Source of the DNA: DASQUP01 sp035641235
GTDB lineage: Bacteria; Actinomycetota; CADDZG01; WHSQ01
Length of the DNA: 7,327 nt
Assembly (NCBI GenBank): GCA_035641235.1
Contig: DASQUP010000258.1
Span: 1-7,327 of the forward strand
Direction of reading: 5' to 3'
Part shown: positions 1 through 4,538 of the stretch, in pieces
Layout: the number at the start of each line of letters is the position of its first letter
Position numbering within the stretch: position 1 is the stretch's first letter
Notes under the pieces: generated by a model
Told to the model about the DNA's origin: nothing
Databases searched by the model: none
The model's input: only the letters and a program-made list of their open reading frames with translations
Program-made: the position numbers and the translations under genes

Positions 1-10
1 GCGCGCCGAA

Positions 11-49
11 ATGGCAAATGGCCACCGACAGGTGGGGGTCGATTGCCAT
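11..49. repeat. Short inverted repeat in the leader of the oxidoreductase gene
   Basis: ATGGCAA (11-17) is matched by its reverse complement TTGCCAT (43-49) across a 25-base spacer. It lies about 95 bases upstream of the oxidoreductase start, where an operator could sit. A 7-bp match at this spacing can arise by chance in a leader of this size, and no regulator gene is adjacent, so function is only a possibility. Confidence 0.2.
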
Positions 50-96
50 CTCAGCCCCCGACCACCCCGGTGTGGGCGCGGGTGGGCGGTACTCTT

Positions 97-123
97 GGCG
101 GCGCGCCGGTCGGCGGCGCGCCG
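97..123. repeat. Tandem 12-base GC-rich direct repeat before the ribosome binding site
   Basis: GGCGGCGCGCCG occurs at 97-108 and again at 112-123, separated by GTC. Each copy contains the palindrome GGCGCGCC, so the copies can pair with themselves or each other in DNA or RNA. The second copy ends three bases before the AAAGGAGG ribosome binding site, so a hairpin here could influence initiation of the oxidoreductase. The repeat itself is certain; a role is speculation. Confidence 0.5.
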
Positions 124-126
124 CTC

Positions 127-134
127 AAAGGAGG
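127..134 (+). promoter_or_regulatory. Strong Shine-Dalgarno that fixes the oxidoreductase start
   Basis: AAAGGAGG is a near-perfect match to the anti-Shine-Dalgarno sequence of 16S rRNA and lies 8 bases before GTG 143. It decides the start: the reading frame stays open back to an ATG at base 11, but that upstream stretch resembles no family member, and the protein read from 143 opens with the KLGIGLF strand expected at the N-terminus of luciferase-like enzymes. Confidence 0.85.
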
Positions 135-142
135 AGCACAAG

Positions 143-1180
143 GTGGGATTCAAGTTGGGGATCGGATTGTTCACTGGGCAGATCCCGCCCGGAGCCGATC
201 GCACGTTCCACGACGAGTACCGCGAAACACTGGAGCTCGTGAAGCTCGTCGAGGAGGTTGGGCTCGACGCGGCGTGGGTCTCCGAGCACCACTTCGCCGA
301 GGACGGGTACCTCCCATCGCTCATCCCCATGCTGGCAGCCTTTGCCGCCGTGACCGAGAACATCGAGCTCGGCACCGGCGTCTTGCTCGCTCCGTTCCAC
401 GACCCGATCCGCATAGCCGAGGACTTTGCAGTTGTCGACCAGATCTCGAACGGCCGGGTCATCTGTGGCCTCGGTATCGGCTGGCGGGACGAGGAGTTCC
501 GCGAGTTCGGAATCGAAACCAAGTCCCGCGTTCGCCGATTGAGCGAGATCGTCGACATCCTGAGGCTTTCGTGGAACGAAGAACGCTTCGACTACAAAGG
601 GAGGTACTACTCGTACGACGGCGTCGCCGTGACACCGAAGCCGGCGCGTGTCCCACCCATCTTCGTCGGGGGGTTCGTCGACGATGCCATCCGGCGCGCC
701 GGGCGCATCGGCGACGGCTACATCTCTTCGCGGGCTACGCCCGACCGGGCCCGCGAGGCGTTCGCCATCGCGACAGGGGCACGAGCCGATGCGGGCCACG
801 AGGGGCCGCCGATGATGGGGATACTCCACAACGCGTTCGTCACCACGGATCCGGACCGGGACTGGCCGATGATCCGGGCCGGCGCGGGACATCAGCTCGG
901 GACCTACACGGGCTGGCGCGCCGGCACCGACCTCCCCGGCAAACGCCTCGAGGTGATACCTCCGGGAGATGAGGAGCTGCGCGGCATGACTGCCTACGGA
1001 ACCCCCGACGAGGTGATCGAGAAGCTGGCACCGTTGGCGGAGCTCCTCGGCGGCTATCCCGAAGGCCATCTCGTCGTCAGGCTCTACTACCCGGGGATGA
1101 CGGCCGAGCCGGCCGCTGAGGCGATCAGGTTGTTCGCCGACGAGGTGGCGCCGGCGCTCCGCAAGGCGGCCTCCAGATGA
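143..1180 (+). CDS. LLM class flavin/F420-dependent oxidoreductase (luciferase-like)
   Basis: This 345-residue protein is a luciferase-like monooxygenase (Pfam PF00296 type), a single TIM barrel expected to use reduced FMN or coenzyme F420 in the cytoplasm. Visible family features include the N-terminal strand FKLGIGLF, WVSEHHF (45-51) in the position of the usual EHHF motif, the helix segment DQISNGR (99-105), and GLGIGW (109-114) followed by acidic residues, a common LLM pattern. Its length is normal for the family. The GTG start is chosen from the strong ribosome binding site 8 bases upstream and because earlier in-frame sequence has no family likeness. The next gene begins 25 bases after the stop, so the two are probably co-transcribed. 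I cannot tell the substrate or cofactor: LLM paralogues are numerous in actinobacteria and act on alkanes, aldehydes, sulfonates, antibiotics and F420-linked substrates. The family is secure; the specific function is unknown. Confidence 0.92.
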   Translation: MGFKLGIGLFTGQIPPGADRTFHDEYRETLELVKLVEEVGLDAAWVSEHHFAEDGYLPSLIPMLAAFAAVTENIELGTGVLLAPFHDPIRIAEDFAVVDQISNGRVICGLGIGWRDEEFREFGIETKSRVRRLSEIVDILRLSWNEERFDYKGRYYSYDGVAVTPKPARVPPIFVGGFVDDAIRRAGRIGDGYISSRATPDRAREAFAIATGARADAGHEGPPMMGILHNAFVTTDPDRDWPMIRAGAGHQLGTYTGWRAGTDLPGKRLEVIPPGDEELRGMTAYGTPDEVIEKLAPLAELLGGYPEGHLVVRLYYPGMTAEPAAEAIRLFADEVAPALRKAASR

Positions 1181-1205
1181 GACCGGATGAGGACGAGATG
1201 AGCCC

Positions 1206-1892
1206 GTGGCGAAGCTGAGAGCGGCCGTACTCGCCGCCGATAGAAGCCCGGGTGGCGATGCACCGACGGCGCTCACTCCAATCGAGGGTGAGCCCCTCCT
1301 GAACCACACGCTCGAAAGTCTCAAGCAGGCCGGAATCGACGATCTCTTGGTGGTGACCGGCGTCAAGTCGGCCGACGTGCAGGGTTTGGTCTCGGAACGC
1401 TGGGGCGAGGCGACATTCGTCTTCAACGCGCGTTACGCCTCATGGGGGAACTTCCACTCGGTCCGTATGGCCCTCGATCAGTCGCCGGGCATTGAGGTCA
1501 TGGTCGTCAATACGAATGTCGTTGTGGACCCCGACGTCCTCCGCCGAGTGACCGGCGCGCCGGGCGACCTAGTGGCCACCGTCCAGCGACGGCATCGCTT
1601 CGGCCCCGACGATATGCGCGTCACCCTGCGGGATGGTCGGGTCCGGGCAATCGGCCGGGGCATCAAACAAGCCCACACGCACGCGGAGTACTGCGGGGTC
1701 TCCCTCATTCGGCCTGCGGCCGCGCGCCTCTTTCAGGACATCGCGACGGATCAGCAGTGGTACGCGAGGACGAACATCACCTACGAGGACATCTACAACC
1801 TGATGCTCGGTGGTATCGACGCCCGCGCCGTGGACGTACAGGGAAACGAGTACGCGAAGGTGGCTAACCCGAACGACATCCCAGTCGCTTAG
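1206..1892 (+). CDS. LicC-like nucleotidyltransferase-fold protein, probably catalytically inactive
   Basis: The 228-residue protein has the layout of sugar-phosphate or phosphocholine nucleotidyltransferases: an N-terminal Rossmann-like strand (LRAAVLAA, 4-11), a GEPLL turn (28-32), QAGIDDLLVVTG (41-52), and a NARYASWGNFHS block (74-85) resembling the NxxYxxxNNxxS segment of LicC-type cytidylyltransferases. Catalytic positions are missing. The GxGxR nucleotide loop is replaced by a shortened DRSPGGDA, the PK lysine by PT (20-21), the metal-binding Asp-x-Asp by NTN (102-104), and the C-terminal E-I-D by KVANPND. The frame is intact, with no stop or frameshift, so this looks like a maintained non-catalytic protein and not a fresh pseudogene. 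The GTG start is preceded by only a weak TGAGG (1188-1192); nearby ATGs at 1187 and 1198 lead straight to stops. It probably shares a transcript with the oxidoreductase. A binding or regulatory role is possible, but the ligand is unknown. Confidence 0.82.
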   Translation: MAKLRAAVLAADRSPGGDAPTALTPIEGEPLLNHTLESLKQAGIDDLLVVTGVKSADVQGLVSERWGEATFVFNARYASWGNFHSVRMALDQSPGIEVMVVNTNVVVDPDVLRRVTGAPGDLVATVQRRHRFGPDDMRVTLRDGRVRAIGRGIKQAHTHAEYCGVSLIRPAAARLFQDIATDQQWYARTNITYEDIYNLMLGGIDARAVDVQGNEYAKVANPNDIPVA

Positions 1893-1919
1893 TAGTGCCG
1901 CGCCCCACAACATCTCACC

Positions 1920-2111
1920 GGTTTTGGCGGCGAACCCGCGGCGCCTCGCGGCGTTCTCGCTCCGTCACGTACCTTCCAGGTACGCTCCTCCGCTGCGGCC
2001 ACGGCTCCGCCGAGTACTTGGTGGCGCTCCTCCGGTTTGGTTTGCGTTTCCTGCCGGGCGAGCGTGCGGGCCAATGCGCTGCCGGAGGCTGGCGTTTCAC
2101 TCGCCAAAACC
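1920..2111. repeat. Fold-back element bounded by 10-bp perfect inverted repeats
   Basis: GGTTTTGGCG (1920-1929) and its exact reverse complement CGCCAAAACC (2102-2111) bracket 172 bases of GC-rich, highly self-complementary DNA. Inside are a 7-bp hairpin around GGTAC (1968-1984), an imperfect palindrome centred on AGTACT (2010-2021), the pair CCTCCGG (2029-2035) and CCGGAGG (2082-2088), and CCCGC/GCGGG near the outer arms. The sequence CTCAC lies just outside both ends (1914-1918 and 2114-2118), offset by one and two bases, and could be a decayed target duplication. The element fills most of the gap between the nucleotidyltransferase-like gene and the sugar transferase. It resembles a MITE, REP-type or other structured intergenic repeat. 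No transposase is encoded. A transcribed structured RNA or a bidirectional termination region are alternatives. Confidence 0.55.
1968..1984. repeat. Perfect 7-bp hairpin inside the fold-back element
   Basis: CGTACCT (1968-1974) pairs exactly with AGGTACG (1978-1984) around a three-base TCC loop. It is the tightest local hairpin in the gap. No T-run follows on either strand, so it is not a classical Rho-independent terminator. Together with the second TAC-containing palindrome near 2010-2021 it looks like an arm tip of a larger folded element. Confidence 0.6.
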
Positions 2112-2135
2112 TCCTCACATTATGGGACGCGGCAC

Positions 2136-2167
2136 TAGGATTGGCCTATGCGATCAGAACTGGGGAG
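2136..2167 (+). promoter_or_regulatory. Candidate -10 box and ribosome binding site of the sugar transferase
   Basis: TAGGAT (2136-2141) matches the actinobacterial TANNNT -10 pattern and would start transcription near 2149, giving a leader of about 25 bases. No convincing -35 is seen at the usual distance. GGGGAG (2162-2167) is a good ribosome binding site with six bases to ATG 2174. The ribosome binding site is the firmer part and selects that ATG over upstream in-frame codons that fall inside the fold-back element. Confidence 0.45.
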
Positions 2168-2173
2168 CCGCTG

Positions 2174-3631
2174 ATGGCGCGGACCGCACAGCGAGTTGAA
2201 CCCAAACCGTCGCCCGCTCCCCTCCCGCGTAACCGGCAGAGCGCACGGAGGATCGCGCTCCGCGTTCTTGCCGACGCCATCGCCATAATGACCGCCCTCT
2301 TCCTCGCCTCGACCATCCGGTTCGAGATCTTTCCGGGGTCTCCGAACGTCAACCTCAATTACACGGTCGTCACACTCGTCGCCACACCCGTATGGCTGGT
2401 GTTGTTTTGGGCCTACAGGCTCTACGAGCCGCGCCAGGTTCTCAGCCCCGTCAACGAGTTCAAACAGGTCTTCCACGGGGTGGTCGGCGGCGTTGTCCTT
2501 CTGTTCCTTGCCGACTCGCTGTTCGACTTGAAGCTGGCCCGCGGATGGGCGCTCCTCGCTCTCGCATGCGGTTTCGTGCTCGTCGCCGGAGAGAGACTGA
2601 CCGTTCGCAAGACGTTGCACTTCATGCGGCGCCGAGGGAGCGACGTGGCGCGAACTCTCTTGCTCGGAGCGAACCACGAAGCACGAACCGTCGCCCGCAC
2701 GCTCCAGAGGGAGGGGTGGCTCGGCTACCAAATCATCGGTTTCGTCGACGACGATGTGCCGACCGGCGAAATGATTGACGGCGAACATCCCGTCCTCGGA
2801 TCTACATCCGAGCTGAAGCCGCTCATCTACGAACACCGCGCCCAGCTTGTTCTGGTAGCAGCAAGCGCCTTCGATGCGACACGACTCAACCGGATGTTCT
2901 GGGAGCTCCAGGACACCGACGTCGACCTCCAAATCACGTCCGGCGCGATCGATCTCATGGCGAGCCGGATGGTCGTGCAATCGGTGGCAGGCGTCCCGCT
3001 TCTTTTCGTTCGCAGAACCGGCATGGACCGGGTGCAGCGCACCATCAAGCGCACCATCGACGTTGTGCTGTCGTCCCTGTTGTTGATCCTGCTGTCGCCC
3101 TTGCTCCTCGCCGTCGCGCTGTGGATCAAGCGCGACTCGGAAGGGGGCGTCCTGTTCAAACAGATTCGAGCGGGCAGAAACGGCCGGCTGTTCACCTGCT
3201 GGAAATTCCGCACGATGGCTCTGGATGCGGAGGAGCGGCGCGCCGAGCTCGAACATCTTTCGGAAGGTCCCGGGCTGCTCTTCAAATTGAGAGAGGACCC
3301 CCGCATCACACGGGCGGGCAAGTTCCTCCGTCGCTACTCGATCGACGAGCTGCCCCAGCTCTACAACGTCCTTCGGGGGGAGATGAGCCTCGTGGGGCCC
3401 CGCCCGGCGCTTCCGAGCGAGGTGGAGCAGTACGACGACTGGGTCCGCAACCGCCTCAAAGCGAAGCCGGGGATTACGGGCTTGTGGCAAGTGAGCGGGC
3501 GAACGGAAACGAGCTTCTCCGACTACGTGCGTTACGACCTCTTCTACATCCAGAACTGGTCGCTCTCCTTGGACCTCTGGATCATGTGGCGCACGTTCCG
3601 GGCGGCGATCTCTGCGGAGGGGGCCCACTAA
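2174..3631 (+). CDS. Polyprenyl-phosphate sugar-1-phosphate transferase (initiating EPS transferase)
   Basis: The 485-residue membrane enzyme transfers a sugar-1-phosphate from a nucleotide sugar to undecaprenyl phosphate, the first step in building exopolysaccharide, capsule or O-antigen-like glycans at the inner face of the membrane. The N-terminal half has about four hydrophobic segments (roughly 28-50, 64-82, 101-118, 123-139), then a Rossmann-like CoA_binding_3 domain beginning LLLGAN (162-167). The C-terminal Bac_transf domain (PF02397) starts near 288 with the membrane re-entrant helix containing Ser-Pro (308-309). It continues through KFRTM (344-348), the catalytic Asp-Glu of SIDELPQL (391-392), VGPRP (407-411) and PGITGLWQVSGR (432-443). 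All key motifs are intact and the length is typical of the WbaP/CpsE-like group. The sugar (glucose, galactose or other) cannot be read from sequence. No glycosyltransferase, flippase or polymerase gene lies in the window. Confidence 0.95.
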   Translation: MARTAQRVEPKPSPAPLPRNRQSARRIALRVLADAIAIMTALFLASTIRFEIFPGSPNVNLNYTVVTLVATPVWLVLFWAYRLYEPRQVLSPVNEFKQVFHGVVGGVVLLFLADSLFDLKLARGWALLALACGFVLVAGERLTVRKTLHFMRRRGSDVARTLLLGANHEARTVARTLQREGWLGYQIIGFVDDDVPTGEMIDGEHPVLGSTSELKPLIYEHRAQLVLVAASAFDATRLNRMFWELQDTDVDLQITSGAIDLMASRMVVQSVAGVPLLFVRRTGMDRVQRTIKRTIDVVLSSLLLILLSPLLLAVALWIKRDSEGGVLFKQIRAGRNGRLFTCWKFRTMALDAEERRAELEHLSEGPGLLFKLREDPRITRAGKFLRRYSIDELPQLYNVLRGEMSLVGPRPALPSEVEQYDDWVRNRLKAKPGITGLWQVSGRTETSFSDYVRYDLFYIQNWSLSLDLWIMWRTFRAAISAEGAH

Positions 3632-3660
3632 GTCCCTGTGCTCGCCTTGGTGGCGCGAGT

Positions 3661-3666
3661 TACAGT
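3661..3666 (+). promoter_or_regulatory. Candidate leaderless -10 box of the ACT-domain gene
   Basis: TACAGT fits TANNNT and is followed by exactly six bases (TGGACC) and then ATG 3673, so transcription would begin at or next to the start codon. There is no Shine-Dalgarno before this ATG, which fits a leaderless mRNA. No clear -35 is visible. The same arrangement occurs before the DUF4012 gene. Confidence 0.45.
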
Positions 3667-3672
3667 TGGACC

Positions 3673-4050
3673 ATGCTCGAAGAGGTGATCGTCAGCGTCG
3701 AGGACCGGCCGGGCGTGCTCGCAGATATCGGCCAGCTTCTGGGTTCCGCTGAGGTCAACATCGAAACGTTCGCGGCAACCATTCACGACGAGCGGGCCGT
3801 TGTGCATCTGGTCGTCGACGACGGCGAAGATGCGGGCGAGATCCTCAAATCAAACGGCTTCAAGCTCGAGAGTGTGCGCGCCGTGCTGGCCATTACACTT
3901 GAAGATCAACCTGGGGAGCTCGGGAACTACTGCAGGAAGCTCGCCAATGCCGGCGTCGGAATCTCCGCGGCGTATGTCGCTCGGCGCGGCGGCGGCGAAA
4001 GCGAAGTCATCTTCGTGGTGGATGAGCCTGAGGTCGCCGAAAGGATCTAG
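3673..4050 (+). CDS. Small stand-alone protein with two ACT domains
   Basis: The 125-residue protein consists of two ACT-type repeats with no catalytic domain. The first (about 4-68) begins VIVSVEDRPGVLADIGQLL and contains VNIETF; the second (about 70-118) has LEDQPGELGNYCRKLANAGVGI. The D-x-P-G-x-L turn at the first loop of each repeat, followed by a helix and a V-N-I or V-G-I strand, is the ACT hallmark. ACT domains usually dimerise and bind amino acids or other small ligands to control metabolic enzymes, and free-standing tandem ACT proteins are often small regulators or sensors. The ATG is 41 bases after the sugar transferase stop and has its own possible leaderless promoter. Its stop shares a CTAG with the convergent DUF4383 gene. 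Ligand and partner are unknown, and nothing ties it to glycan synthesis apart from position. Confidence 0.85.
   Translation: MLEEVIVSVEDRPGVLADIGQLLGSAEVNIETFAATIHDERAVVHLVVDDGEDAGEILKSNGFKLESVRAVLAITLEDQPGELGNYCRKLANAGVGISAAYVARRGGGESEVIFVVDEPEVAERI
4047..4050. other. Shared CTAG where two convergent genes both end
   Basis: The ACT gene stops with TAG at 4048-4050 on the plus strand and the DUF4383 gene stops with TAG read from 4049 to 4047 on the minus strand, so the palindrome CTAG supplies both stops. There is no intergenic room and no hairpin with a T-run, so any terminator must lie inside one of the coding regions or depend on Rho. Confidence 0.9.
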
Positions 4051-4460
4051 GTACTGACTCCCAAGTCACTTCCTGCAGTTCCAAAGTAGATCGCCAGCGC
4101 ACCCGTCGCGAGGTGCAGGTAGTTGTCGGCGCTCCCGGCGTCCTTGATTGCCAGGAACTTGAGGACGCCGGTCAAACCCAGGATGGCCACCAGAATCAGG
4201 ACAATTCCAAGGATGAGGTTCACCGATCTGGCCTGTCGGTGATCCCCAGCTGCCCAGAGCCACACCGCCCCGAGGAGAACGTGGACGACGTTGTGGAGCG
4301 GATTCACCGGGAAGATGAGGAGTTGTTCGTCGTAGGTCTGCGCGGCAAAGCCGTCGAACCCCGTCACGGCAAAGCCGATGATGCCCACGATCAAGTACAC
4401 GACGCCGAAGACCAAGGCGAAGATCTGCGCCGGCGACATCGTTCCTATTCTGCTGGCCAT
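4047..4460 (-). CDS. DUF4383 family small membrane protein
   Basis: This 137-residue protein has four predicted transmembrane segments (about 11-33, 54-71, 79-104, 112-128) and the family's conserved pieces: FGVVYLIVGIIGF, the NPLHNVVHVLLG motif (53-63) at the second helix, and NYLHLATGALAIYFG (113-127) at the fourth. DUF4383 proteins are widespread in actinobacteria and some cyanobacteria; their biochemical role is unknown as far as I know. The ATG at 4460 is preferred because AAAGGGGGA lies 7 bases upstream. A longer reading from ATG 4496 would add 12 polar residues and has no ribosome binding site. The paired histidines in the two His-containing helices (55 and 59, plus 115) are typical of the family. 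It is transcribed divergently from the DUF4012 gene and converges on the ACT gene. Confidence 0.88.
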   Translation of the reverse strand: MASRIGTMSPAQIFALVFGVVYLIVGIIGFAVTGFDGFAAQTYDEQLLIFPVNPLHNVVHVLLGAVWLWAAGDHRQARSVNLILGIVLILVAILGLTGVLKFLAIKDAGSADNYLHLATGALAIYFGTAGSDLGVST

Positions 4461-4467
4461 TCTCGAG

Positions 4468-4476
4468 TCCCCCTTT
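4468..4476 (-). promoter_or_regulatory. Ribosome binding site deciding the DUF4383 start
   Basis: Read on the minus strand, AAAGGGGGA sits 7 bases before the ATG ending at 4460. It is the only good ribosome binding site near the two candidate ATGs, so it selects the shorter 137-residue protein over the 149-residue reading. Confidence 0.7.
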
Positions 4477-4487
4477 TGAACCGATTC

Positions 4488-4510
4488 GGACTTCATTTGA
4501 TACCAAGTCC
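4488..4510. promoter_or_regulatory. Dyad GGACTT-N11-AAGTCC in the divergent promoter region
   Basis: GGACTT (4488-4493) and AAGTCC (4505-4510) form a perfect 6-bp inverted repeat with half-site centres 17 bases apart. It lies between the divergent DUF4383 and DUF4012 genes, next to a run of seven A residues (4511-4517). It could be an operator serving one or both genes. A chance origin is quite possible at this length. Confidence 0.3.
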
Positions 4511-4526
4511 AAAAAAACGGCTCGCC

Positions 4527-4532
4527 TAAGAT
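4527..4532 (+). promoter_or_regulatory. Candidate leaderless -10 box of the DUF4012 gene
   Basis: TAAGAT fits TANNNT well and is followed by six bases (ACAGGC) and the GTG start at 4539. There is no Shine-Dalgarno upstream of that GTG, which fits leaderless initiation. The spacing is identical to that before the ACT gene. No -35 box is evident, although an A-tract sits about ten bases upstream. Confidence 0.5.
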
Positions 4533-4538
4533 ACAGGC

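Noticed and set aside
11..142. N-terminal extension of the oxidoreductase from ATG 11
   Set aside because: The extra 44 residues resemble no LLM protein and AAAGGAGG sits correctly for GTG 143.
125..1426. Long minus-strand open frame of 433 codons opposite the oxidoreductase and nucleotidyltransferase-like genes
   Set aside because: It spans two convincing plus-strand genes, has no recognisable domain, and is the usual open antisense frame of high-GC coding DNA.
1968..1984. Rho-independent terminator after the nucleotidyltransferase-like gene
   Set aside because: The hairpin is good but no T-run follows on either strand, and it lies about 75 bases past the stop inside a larger palindromic element.
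1914..2118. CTCAC on both sides of the fold-back element as a definite target-site duplication
   Set aside because: The two copies are set off from the inverted repeat by one and two bases, and a 5-base match is easily random, so it is kept only as a hint.
1895..2173. N-terminal extension of the sugar transferase back to GTG 1895
   Set aside because: The added residues are Arg/Ser-rich translation of the fold-back element, while ATG 2174 has a good ribosome binding site and gives the usual family length.
2135..3628. Minus-strand open frame of 497 codons opposite the sugar transferase
   Set aside because: The plus strand carries every catalytic motif of the Bac_transf family; the antisense translation is low-complexity and charged with no family likeness.
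3121..3672. Upstream extension of the ACT protein to position 3121
   Set aside because: That stretch is the sugar transferase read in another frame; the ACT fold begins right at ATG 3673.
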